64,000 bases of DNA, from NCBI GenBank assembly GCA_032717465.1, contig CM064683.1, positions 34,717,542 to 34,781,541 of the forward strand, given 5' to 3'. The DNA comes from Coenobita brevimanus. Taxonomy: Eukaryota > Arthropoda > Malacostraca > Decapoda > Coenobitidae. Numbering within the stretch: the first letter of the stretch is position 1; every line of letters starts with the position of its first letter. A program made the position numbers and the translations under genes. Shown here in pieces: positions 13,200 to 23,150 of the stretch. The notes under the pieces are model-generated. The model saw nothing but the letters and a program-made list of their open reading frames with translations. It was not told where the DNA came from and searched no databases.

Positions 13200-13833
13200 G
13201 GTTGTAGCTAGGACAGAAGGAAGAAGAAAAGGAAAGGAGGGAGGAAGGTAGAAAGGAAAAGGGGAGAGGAAGGAAGAGAGACAGAGAAGAAAGAAGGAAA
13301 GGTGGGTGGATGGAATTAAGAAGAGAATGAAGGAAGGAAGAAAGGAATGAATGCAGGAAGGTAGGAAGAGTTGAAGAAGTGATAGATAAGTAGATGAAAA
13401 AAAAAAAAAAAGAATGAGCGAGGAATGGAAGAGAATTAGCAACGAAAGAGGGTCTGGGGGAAGAAAGGAAAGGAAGAAGACCGGAAAATAGGAAAGAATG
13501 ATCAAACAGAGGAAAGACAGAAGAATACTAGCAAAGATGGAACGGACCGAAGACAGAAGGATACAATGCTTAATGAAAAACCTTAAGGAATGGAGGAAGA
13601 TATGATGGTTGGATGGAAAGGAAAAAGGGAAGGAAGGGTAGAAGGACTGATGGAAGGATGGGAGAAAGGAAAGAAGGACTGATGGACTGAAGAAGGGAAA
13701 GGTGAAGAGATAGAGGGAAAAAAATAATGATTCAAAAGAAATAATGAAGATTATGAAGGAAGGCAGGTAGGGTGAGTGTACTAGTGAATAGAAAGAAGGA
13801 AAGAAGAATAGGTGGGCAAATGAAAAGACTGAT

Positions 13834-13893
<60 letters not shown>

Positions 13894-14140
13894 AAAATTA
13901 AGAAAGGATGCACGAGGGGATGAGGGAAGGAAGGGCGAAGAGTATAATGAAAAGTAGGAAGAGTAGAAGGAGGTGTGGTGTGGCGAAAGGAAGGACATTC
14001 AGACGAACTAATGGGCGAAGGAAGGGATGAAAGACGAAAGGAATCATGGAAGTAAGTAAGGAATGCTAGTAGGCGTGATGGAGGGAATGAAGGAAGGAAA
14101 CGATGGCGGAGGGAAAAAAAAAAAAACTCTCTGAACTGTT
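13200..14140 (+). repeat. Polypurine tract with GGAA-type units and (GA)n
   Basis: About 930 bp mostly A and G on +, built from AAGGAAGG/GATGGAAGG-like units, with a pure (GA)n at about 13838-13890. The 323-codon minus-strand frame (Ser/Leu/Phe-rich) is an artefact of this bias. A near-perfect duplication of about 25 bp (A-run, then CTCTCTGAACTGTTAGTTT) sits at 14117-14147 and 14155-14190. Confidence 0.85.
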
Positions 14141-14329
14141 AGTTTCACGGAGGAAAAAAAAAAAAAAAAAAACTCTCTGAACTGTTAGTTTTGCTTCAGA
14201 TAGTTCATCATACTATGTACCGTTTACTGTATCTGTTTCCTAGCTTATTGTCTCCATTTCAATATTTTCCCTAACATTCCACACTTTTCGTGTTTAGTAT
14301 TGTAATCCATTTGCCAAATATATGCCTAA

Positions 14330-14580
14330 TTAACCCTGTGAACGACCTGGTATATAAATTAGAAACCAGAAGTGAACCCAGGACCAACCTTATATGTAAC
14401 ATGCATCCAGATTGACTTTTTCCCACTGACAACCTTTATTTCCCATCAACCCATAAACCAACCAATGCTCCGACTGAGTATATTGCCACTCATTCCATGC
14501 TGTTTTAGTCTGGGAGGGAGTCGGTTGTGACGAACTCATCAAACGCTTTCCGAAAATCGAGGAAGGTATTATCAATGGAT
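14330..14580 (-). mobile_element. LINE reverse transcriptase fragment
   Basis: The minus strand gives IDNTFLDFRKAFDEFV, matching the first catalytic motif (LDFxKAFD) of CR1/jockey-type reverse transcriptases. A broken stretch follows (ending LVLGSLLVSNLYTRSF) in the place of the VPQGSVLGPLLF motif. About 250 bp remain and stops and shifts are present. Identification rests on the one good motif and the correct spacing of the second. Confidence 0.5.
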
Positions 14581-15830
14581 TTGGCCCTGTGGACAGTAAT
14601 AATCAAGTGAAGGCGTCCACGGGGCGGAACGCTGAATCACGCCAAAGGGAAAACTGCAGACATTTAACCATATTATAGTGCTTTCCTTTTGGCCTTCAGG
14701 CATGATTCAGCGTTCCACCCCGTCGACACCATCACTTGATGGTAGGGTGTAACAAAGTGGTATTACAATTCCCACAAAAATTAATGGTAGCAAGTAACAA
14801 TTTGACAATGTTAAGATAAAAAAAAAATATCAAGCATCATTCAAATCATTTTTTAAATTTCCTCAGAAAATGATGGTAGTATTCAGTATCAAATTCATTT
14901 TTGAATCGTGGCCGAAACAGTCACAAGATCCGTTTGAAGTATCTTGAAAATAAGCACAGTAACATGGTACCATAATATACGAGGGCTGTTCAAAAAGTAT
15001 CCAACCTTTGGTTGGGAGAAATAGAATTATTCACCTGGCGGTCTGAAACCGTAAACCCCTTCAAAGTAGTCTGGGACTGCACACACTTCTCCCAGCGGTC
15101 CCGCCATTGTTGGAAGCATTTCTGGAGCACATTTTTGGGAACGGAGTACAGCTGGGTCCTCGCATTCCGAATAATGTCTTCTCATGACTCAAATCGGGTC
15201 CCTTTCAGCGGCATTTTCAGCTTGGGGAACAGCCAAAAATCACAAGGAGCCATGTCGGGAGAGTAGGGAGCCTGACGAACCACAGGAGAGTTGTGTTTGG
15301 CCAAGAAAGTTTGAATCAGATGCGAGGAATGAGCTGGTGCATTGTCATGATGCAGCTGTCAAGTTCCCGCTGCCCACAGGTTGTCTCTTGCACCGCTCAT
15401 TCTTCACATCTGATTCAAACTTTCTTGGCCAAACACAACTCTCCTGTGGTTTGTCAGGCTCACTACTCTCCCGACATGGCTCCTTGTGATTTTTGGTTGT
15501 TCCCCAAGCTGAAAATGCCGCTGAAAGGGACACGATTTGAGTCACAAAAAGACATTATTCGGAATGCAAGGACCCACCTGTACTCCATTCCCAAAAATGC
15601 ATTCCAGAAATGCTTCCAGCAATGGCGGACTGCTGGGAGAAGTGTGTGCAGTCCCAAGAGACTACTTTGAAGGGGATTACGGTTTCAGACCGCTAGGTGA
15701 ATAATTCTATTTTTCCTAGATGAAGGTTGGGTACTTTTTGAACAGACCTCGTAGTTTCACTTTTTGTGAAACTCGGTGAGTGAATTCCGTGGAGTTTTTC
15801 GAATTTTCTTCAAGTTTCTTTAAGGGTAGG
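14581..15830 (-). repeat. Foldback repeat, copy 1, interrupted by a mariner
   Basis: Read on minus, this matches 20930-21560. Both contain CCTTTTGGCCTTCAGG, ATGGTACCATGTTA, TTATTTTCAAGA and TCTTGTGACTG blocks. An internal hairpin is formed by 14604-14660 against about 14682-14745 (GATTCAGCGTTCC in one arm, its complement GGAACGCTGAATC in the other). A mariner occupies 14980-15751. After it the repeat resumes (GTTTCACTTTTTGTGAAAC on +), matching the uninterrupted copy at about 21445-21480. No protein is encoded; it is a structured non-autonomous repeat of unknown class. Confidence 0.7.
14980..15751. mobile_element. Palindromic mariner made of two 3' halves head to head
   Basis: The element is flanked by TA (14978-14979 and 15752-15753). 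It starts CGAGGGCTGTTCAAAAAGTA and ends with the complement of nearly the same sequence. Each arm (about 14980-15345 and 15389-15751) encodes the transposase C-terminal half, the left arm on minus and the right arm on +. The left arm reads HHDNAPAHSS, then SPDMAPCDFWLFPKLK: the second and third catalytic Asp are 34 residues apart, as in mariner DD34D. A stop follows FES. The right arm keeps SPDMAPCDFWLFPKLK but has lost the HHDN motif. The N-terminal DNA-binding half and first catalytic Asp are absent, so it cannot encode an active enzyme. Both outer ends are the same transposon end. Confidence 0.85.
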
Positions 15831-15987
15831 TGGAGCTTTTTAGCCTTGGTTGGCAATCCACCTAGAAGGAAACCTCTGACATAAAACCTGAATAGCCATA
15901 GTCAGTGATTCCACACCTCTGTCCATAGGCTAGTGGTGAGCCTGTAGTGGATCTCTTACTTGCTTAACTTACATTGGTATTGCTTAA
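15754..15987. other. End of foldback repeat and unannotated DNA
   Basis: The first 70 bp or so continue the foldback repeat. The rest shows no gene or recognised repeat up to the TTAA at 15984-15987. Confidence 0.5.
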
Positions 15988-16744
15988 CCCGTCACGTCCC
16001 GACCACTTTCGCACCTCCGACACCCCCCAGTCCCGACCATTTTTGGAAAAAAATTTTTTTGGCTAAAACCTCCGCTTTTGGTGAGAAACATCGAAAATTC
16101 ATAGAGAAATCGCTCTCCTGAGGTTTAAAATACTCGATACAGGTAGGAGTACCTCCTTACCTTACAGGGTTTTCTATCAGGCTGGCTGCAAAGAAAACGA
16201 GTTCTGTGGGAGGATAACTATTCCACACCACTCCTAAACGGTAATTATTTATTTATTTGGTGCGAATTTACATGCAGTATGAGAGTATATTGGTTTTCAA
16301 ACAGTAATATAGGCATTATAAGCATTGTTTCACTCACTAACTCATCACCATTCCTGACCTTCTTTTGCCACATTACCTGATCATCATTTCTGACTGTTTC
16401 TTCCTCTAATGCTATGTAAACTTTGTCCTCCACATTGTCATCGATTTGGGAATCACTCTGGCCCTGTATGTCTTTATTGGCCAGGTCACTGGTAACAGGT
16501 GAATTGCCGAGACAATGGCGTACGGAGGGGGGAGGAGGTTATGTGGTGTAAGGCATTGTCCCTGCTTGGCATCTTGTAGAGGAATAGAGGAAGGTGTCCC
16601 GTGTATACGTACGAAAAATCACGCGCAAAAATTGAAAATTGTGCAAATTAGGGACCTTGCAATTGCAAAACATACCAGTATGTCGATGGGACTGGCAAAT
16701 GCAAAATGTTGCAATGTACCCATATGTCGACAGGACGTCTTGGG
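15988..16744 (+). mobile_element. Degraded piggyBac-like non-autonomous element (tentative)
   Basis: The left end follows TTAA (15984-15987) and begins CCCGTCACGTCCCGAC. The right end reads GTCGACAGGACGTCTTGGG followed by TTAG (16745-16748), one base from TTAA. The two ends are related as inverted repeats (CCC, then CACGTCCCGAC against AGACGTCCTGTCGAC). TTAA flanks and CCC...GGG termini are the piggyBac hallmark. A second subterminal ATGTCGATGGGAC copy lies at about 16680. An internal minus-strand frame (16245-16433) is acidic but too short to assign as transposase. The class is inferred from the ends only. Confidence 0.5.
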
Positions 16745-16749
16745 TTAGC

Positions 16750-17490
16750 TTATGATGGTAGGATTAAAGTCGAATGTGAGGCATAGGGGAATTATATTAC
16801 TAGTTAAATTGTACAACGATAACAATTCAGCGATAATACAGGGACAAACTTGCTATTATTTCCATACTGTGGCGAGAGTGACACACTAATACGTGAGGTG
16901 CTAGTGTGTGAGCAAGGGAGTGTGAATTAGTGTGACCGTGCTTGAATGTGTGAGTGCTTGAATGTGATATGGCAGCTCTACGGGATGCAGGTGTGTGTAT
17001 GTGTGTGTCGGAGTCTGGAGCTAGAGAGAAGGCCGAGGGACCCGGGCAGGCTGCTTTTATGTCAGGCTGCAGCAGGGCATGCTGGTGTTAGCGTCCCTAG
17101 AAGGCCTGGTGATTGGCTAAGGTGAGGCACGTGGCAGCTCATGGGTCAGGTGGGGTCATGAGGTGAGGGACTGCTACTTCATAGGTAAGCGCAACAGCTG
17201 AGTCATAGTGGGACGTGGTATCACCTGTTGCGTGATTGGCGATGCACCCGTGATCTTCCTGCGTCGGCTAGAGGCAGGCGACAATGCGGCGTCCCTGACC
17301 ACGTGTATACTGCTGGCTGCATGGTGCATGTAATATGATACAGGGATACATGTGCGATGCATACAATAGTGCAGGGATAGGTGTATGGTATGTATGAATT
17401 TTGGAGGTGGATCATTACACCACAAGCCCTCTCCTCATTTGGGAGGATGGGGTGGGGTTTGCGTCCCCTCCTTGTAAAAAACAACCTCAT
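16750..17490. other. Unannotated DNA
   Basis: TG-rich, with phrases such as GTGTGTGTATGTGTGTGTC. No gene or known repeat was recognised. The 5' part of the LINE beginning near 17500 may reach back into it. Confidence 0.4.
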
Positions 17491-17499
17491 GCATATCAA

Positions 17500-20400
17500 G
17501 AGAAGGAAGAGGGATAGGAGTCAGTGCTTATTGCCTGACCTTGACCTTGATCCAGTTTTCCAGGGGGGTCCTCCCTCAGGTGTTGGCCTGGCAGGACTTT
17601 CTGGGCTATGACATGCTGGTGCCCACCATGATGGTTGCTAGGTAAAGCCTACAGGACCCCAGCAACCGGATTATGGAGGGGGACCCCCTAGCTCAGAACC
17701 CTCTTTTGATTTGAGTCATAGTGGCGCAGAGGACGAGCGAGCCCAAAGCTCCAAACACAGGTTTAACCTTCGGAAGGCACTGCAAGTGGGGGCTTGGAAT
17801 GGTCTAAGCCTTTCAAACGATGACTGACTGCCTTTGTTGTCATGAGAGGTTGGGTAATTGGAGGTCGACATAGCTACATTCTTTGAAGTGAGGCAACTCG
17901 GGCATGGTGAAGACAAAGTAGCAATGGTTACACATACTACTGGTCTGGCTGTGATGTTTCTGCCCACCTTAGGGGTGTCACGGTGGCAGTTGCTACTCAC
18001 TTTGTCTCTTGTGTTGACAGGGTTACTTCAGTTGATAAGCGTATAATGCTGGTGAGACTGAAGCACTCCTTGGACTTCATCTGTCTTCTTGCAGTGCATG
18101 CTCCAACTGAGAGGAGTGATCTTAAAGAGAAAGAGCTATTCTACACCAAACTTAGACTCTTTTTTTTTTAAGCAGTGCCCTCCTGGTCTTGGGTGAATTT
18201 GATGCAGTTACTGGCACTGATAGGGAGGGATTCATGGATTGTGTAGGTCCCCATGGCTGTGGAACCAGGAAATCCAATAGGTCGCACCATCTGGATTTCG
18301 CAAAATCCCGTAAGCTAAGAATTGCTGGATCCTGGTTCCAATGGCCAATTCTTCACTGCTGGACTTTGTATCCCAATACTGGAGGGGTTGCTAAGGAGAC
18401 TGATGACATTCTTGTTAGCACTTGCTGGAGGATCCTTCTGAACTGCAGGGTTTTCAGGAGTGCAGAGTTCTTTGCTACTGATCACAGACTTGTTGCAGCT
18501 CTAAGGCTACAAATGAAAACTGAGAGATTCTCAAGATGCCACCAAAAAGGTTCCATTTTGAGAAACTCAGGGATGAGGAACGTGCATATAAGTATGCAGG
18601 GGCAGTCTCAAGTCAGTTTTAAGTGCTCAGTACCGTTGAGGATCCTGTTGAATGATGGGATACCTTTAAGCATGCTACTCTGGCAGCAGATGATGACTGA
18701 AATGGAGACAGCCTGATATCCAGAAGGGGATTCATCTTGCTGGGGATGCTGATCACATCTGAGGAGAGTCATGCTGCTAGACTGGCTGTGGATAGGGAAC
18801 AGCACAGACTTCTGTCTAAATGGGGATGAGATTCACTGAGAAGGGACAAGGAGAGGTATGTCAGGGCAATCGCTGAGGAGATGGAAGGCTGGTTTCATGC
18901 AAATGATCATCGACCCACCTACCAAGCCCTGAAGAAGCTCCACTTCTAACCCACCTCTCAGGCTAACTCTGATTGGACAGCAGATGGACGGCTCATGTTG
19001 GGGGCAAGTGAGTATGGGGCTCGTTGGGCTGAGAACTTTAAGCAGCTGTACATGGCTGAACCTCCCAGTGGAGAGCTTCCGTCAGCTGGTGTACAACCAA
19101 TGATTGCTGTCCTGCCAATTGACGAAGCCGTGCCTTCTCTGGATGAAATCAAGAAGGAAGTGGCTAGGTTGAAAATTGGCAGAGCAGCTGCTGTTTGCGA
19201 CATCCCAGCAGAATTGATAAAAGCTGGGGGCAAAGCCATGATCAGGGGGTTACATGCAGCCATAGAAGCTGTTTGACAGACTGGTATCATTCCTCCTGGC
19301 TGCACAAAGGATTTGGCCACACCTATCTGGAAAGGAAAAGGAGACCAGCATGACTGTAATAACCACTGGTATTTCAGTGCTCAGTGTGCCAGGCAAAGTT
19401 CTTGCTCACATTCTCCTCATGTGTATCTGGGACCATTTGCTAAAGTTTCAGAGGCCTGAGCAATCCAGATTCATGCCCAAGAAGTCTACTGTTGACCGTA
19501 TCCTAGCTCTTTGAGTTCCTGTGGAACTCCATATTGAGTTTCAACAAGGTCTGTAGCAGCAAATGTGGATCTCAAGAAGGCATTTGACTCAGTACATCGG
19601 GAGGTACTATGTGATCTCCTACGACTCTGTGAGATCCCTGCAGGGATAATCTGACTAACTGATGGCTTGCGCTCAAACGGTCAGAGTGCTGTCAAGTGTT
19701 GGGGAGGAACATCTGACTTCTTCCCAGTAAATTCCGGTTTAAGACAGGGATATGTCCTTGCCCTCGCACTTTTCGACACATATATGGATTGGGTGCTGGA
19801 TTGGGCTGTGAGTTGAAGTCAATGCGGGGTATCAATTGGCAGTTGCAGGGTAACAGACCTTGGATTTGCTGATGATGCAATTATCCTAGCAGAGATGCCG
19901 GAAATACTACTGAGTGCCCTTGAGGAATTTCACAAGAATGCGAAGCCATTGGGATTTAAGGTCTCTGGTCTCTTGGGCCAAGATCAAAGTCCAGACATTT
20001 GGTGGCTTGTTGGATGAAGCAGTTCAGTCTGTCCAAGCAAGTAGTGAGGATATAGAAGTCATGGAAAGTTTCACTTATCTTGATAGTGTGCTCCATAACA
20101 ATGGTAGATCAGACAGTGAGATCTCTTGTCACACTGGTCTGCCCTACAGGGTTGTGGATTCACTCAGCTCGGGAATTCGGCGCTGTCGTTATTTGTGTAG
20201 GGGGACGAAAAGTCCCATCTTCAAGGTGCTGGTGCTCTGTCTTCCTTTATGGCTGAGAAGCACGGACATTAAACAGTGACCTGAAGTGGCGAATTGACTC
20301 CTTAGGTACTATGTGTCTTTGCACAATCATGGGATATCGCTGGTAGAACTGAGTTTATTATGACTGACAACTCCATGAGACTGAATCAAAGCCTAGTATT

Positions 20401-20690
20401 CACATAATACGTCAACGCTAACTCCGGCTATATGGGCATGTGGCCGCTTTCCTGAGGCTGATCCTGCTCACAGGGTGTTCTCTGAACGAGTTAACCCAGG
20501 GTGGAGGAGGCCAAGGGGAAGGCCACGTAACTCATGGCTGGAAGAAGTCGATTACTCCTGTCGGGAGATACTTAGAGGAGGAAGAGTCGTTGCCTGGAGG
20601 GTTGCACAGGGGGACCTGCATGGGTGGAGACAGAGAGTGAGTGAGGCTATGCTCCCCGTGGCATCTGCCCCATCCTGACTGATTGATTGA
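17500..20690 (+). mobile_element. Nearly full-length, decayed non-LTR retrotransposon (endonuclease + reverse transcriptase)
   Basis: Domains appear in order on +, spread over many frames. The apurinic endonuclease starts near 17780 (LQVGAWNGLSLS), with VRLKHSLDFICLLAVHAPTE near 18055, EFDAVTGTDREGF near 18200 (the GDFNA motif, D changed) and ATDHRLVAALRL near 18475. Then comes a linker, EIKKEVARLKIGRAAAVCDI near 19150, the first catalytic motif VDLKKAFDSVHREV near 19565, a QGYVLALALFDTYMDWVL stretch near 19750 and the catalytic box LGFADDAIILAEMPE near 19862. The tail includes RRPRGRPRNSWLEEVDYSCRE near 20505. The ORF end near 20675 is followed by TGATTGATTGA. Stops and shifts are frequent, so it is dead. 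The clade is not assigned. Confidence 0.85.
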
Positions 20691-20756
20691 CTGGTTTGCA
20701 GGTAACTTACCTTAACCAAGAACCTATTTTAGCAGGCAATTAGCACTTGGCCTCCG

Positions 20757-21560
20757 AATGCTTGTGTTTCATCCAAACAAGCTTTACCTTCCCAAAACAA
20801 CTGCAGCATCCAAAATTCATATCAGCATTACAACACCCTGTAATTCTTTACGTACTCGCATGCCCCTGTTAGAGATTACATTGATTTGGATGCTACATGC
20901 TACGATCATTTTTTGTGTAAATTTAAAAAAAAAATGTATTTGATACTCCATACTACCATCATTTTCTGTGGAAATCTCTTTAATTGATTTGAATGTTACA
21001 TGATATCATTTTTTAAAATTCTAACATTGTCAAATTGTTACTTACTACCATCATTTTTTAATGGAAATGGAAAACCAAGTAAAGGTATCAACAAGTTGGA
21101 ATACTGAATCACTCTTGAAGGCCTGTATTATGATTAAAGATCTGCAGTTTTCCTTTTGGCCTTCAGGTGCGATTCAGTGTTCCACCCCATGGATGCCTTG
21201 ATTTGATTAAAAAAATTTCAACTAAAAATGATGGTAGTAGCATGTAGCATCCAAATTAATGTAATCTCTAACAGTGGCATGCAACTGTGTGAAAATTATG
21301 TGGTGTTGCAATGCTAGATTTGAATATTGGATGTACAGTTGTTTTGGGAAGGTTTAGCTTGTTTGAATGAAACAACAACACTCGGGGGGGCTGAATGTTA
21401 ATCGCTCACCAAAGTATGTTGTTTAATAAGATAAGCTACCTACAAACCAAATTCAGTCTCTGCGTTTCGCAAAAAGCGACAAAAATATGATGGTACCATG
21501 TTATAGTATTTATTTTCAAGACTCTCCAAATGAATCTTGTGACTGTAGCAAGTGCATAGG
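20757..21560 (+). repeat. Foldback repeat, copy 2, nested palindrome
   Basis: The outer arms are about 20764-20910 and 21225-21375, complementary over nearly their whole length (for example CCAAACAAGC near 20772 against GCTTGTTTGAATGAAAC near 21358, and TTAGAGATTACATTGATTTGG near 20869 against its complement near 21270). An inner hairpin pairs 21072-21122 with 21162-21210. The motif TACTACCATCATTTT recurs several times in each arm. The right part (21440-21560) is shared with copy 1 at 14581-15830. It encodes no protein. Confidence 0.7.
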
Positions 21561-22473
21561 AGCCTTGGGCCAATAACTGTCATTCATTCATTCATTCATC
21601 ATCTAATCCAGTGTTGCCCGATGAGGAACGTAATGGACAGAAAAAAAAAAAAATCGGGAGTTTAGACAGGAATGCAGAATGAAGGAGTTAGTGGTATAAG
21701 ATTTCAAAATAACATAAATTTTGCCATGAACGTTGTTAAATTCAGCAGTGTGTCTAACAGAGTAGTATGGACTGTATTTAGACTAAGCAAAAGACACACC
21801 CTGAAAGTAATACAAGTATATGCACCCACTTCTCACAGCACAGGTGAAGAACTAGAAACATTCTGTGATGACATCTCCCAAATTTTCGAAGCAGAATAGA
21901 CGAGACATACCGTACTCAAGGGAGACTTTAATGCAAAAGTTGGCAAGTAAAAAAAAATGGAGAGGAATGTGTGGGAAATTTCAAGGTAGGAGACAGGAAT
22001 AAGGGAAGTGAAATGGTGGTAAATTCAGCTGAAATACATATCATGAGAATAATTAACGTATTCTTCCACAAAAGAACAGAGAAAAGATAGACCTGGAGAA
22101 GCCCAAATAGAGAGACAAAGAATGAAACTGTCTTCATTATTGCAGGTAGGAACAAAACGATCATGCATGTCACGGTATCAGCAAGGTAAAAATAGAAAGT
22201 GACCATAGAATAGTGGATTGCATAGCCAGATTTAATTTCAAAAGTGAAAGAAAGAAGCTGAATAGATTAAAAAAAAAAAAAAAAAAGATATGCCCAACAG
22301 AAGTAGGTGAAAAGGTTGTCTTTCAGTCTGAAGTAAAGAACAGAGTTCAGGCTCTAAGTTATGCTGAGTGTAACATTGATGAGTTCCGTGACAGATTGAC
22401 AAAAGTGTTACGGGCTACAGAGGTAGTACGGAGAGCAAATACAGCAGAGGCCAACAAATATTAAAAAAAGAGC

Positions 22474-22534
22474 CTCTCTTCGGAGGCGTGGGTTCTCTTC
22501 GGAGGCGTGGGTTCGTATCCCACCGCTGCCACCA
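22474..22534 (+). other. tRNA-Leu 3'-half-like tract acting as the LTR's primer-binding region
   Basis: On + it reads CTCTTCGGAGGCGTGGG, then TTCGTATCCC, then ACCGCTGCCACCA. This equals the variable arm, T arm, acceptor strand, discriminator A and CCA of animal tRNA-Leu as I remember it, except for T instead of A at T-loop position 58. On minus it lies two bases inside the LTR end, exactly where a primer-binding site belongs. The CTCTTCGGAGGCGTGGGTT part is tandemly doubled (22476-22494 and 22495-22513, period 19). There is no 5' half, anticodon arm or D arm, so it is not a tRNA gene. Confidence 0.75.
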
Positions 22535-22536
22535 AA

Positions 22537-23150
22537 TGTCATAAAGACTTTGTAGTTACTTGTAGAGAAGTTATATATATATTAGACTTATGGACGAGCG
22601 GTTGTTATACTTGAGTAGCTTCGTAAGTAGCTAATCTTCTTTCCCATTTGTCATGTAGTGACAGGAGAGGTAAAGAATAGTATGGGACTATTTTTATTTG
22701 TCTTGGAAATATTAACAAGTCTTTCACACGGAACATAGTATAAGTCCCGGGTAGCTACCTCCCTGTCTCGCTATCTGTCTCTCTCTCTCAAATCGCTAAG
22801 CCCTTCTCCCGTCACCTGTCTCCTCTGAGGCCTGTCTACTTCTCTCTCCCTTGTTCGGTGGCTAATCTCCGTCTGAGCTCTCTTTCCTAAATTCTGGTGT
22901 AGCAGGGGTGTGTCACGTGTGTTCCTCGTGGATGGAAAGTTCCCGTAGCCTGTGTGTGAGTATATGTGTATGTGTGTATATGGCCACTAGACGCTGTCTC
23001 AAGCATTCCTCGCGTCAGAGTGTGTAAGCATGTTTAGCACTGCTCGATTCTCGCAGACACAACACCTCTCATCATCTGACTCCCTGCTTCTATCTATCTA
23101 TTTATCTATCTATCTATTATGATTTGTAAATATAATATGGGGTCCTACCA
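22537..23150 (-). mobile_element. LTR of the tRNA-Leu-primed family, copy 2
   Basis: On minus it starts TGGTAGGACCCCATATTAT at 23150 and ends CTTTATGACA at 22537, followed by TT and the primer-binding tract. It is collinear with the LTRs at 47250-47855 and 50421-51053, with a shorter CT run. No internal region remains beyond the tRNA-like tract, and the flanks are LINE sequence on both sides. I could not identify a clean target-site duplication. Confidence 0.85.

Noticed and set aside
12942..13913. 323-codon minus-strand open frame (Ser/Leu/Phe-rich)
   Set aside because: It is the translation of a polypurine tract with a (GA)n core. Low complexity throughout, no domain, and similar long frames occur in every biased tract here.
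22474..22534. Possible tRNA-Leu gene
   Set aside because: Only the 3' half is present. There is no D arm or anticodon arm upstream, CCA is encoded, and it sits exactly at an LTR end, so it is a primer-binding tract.
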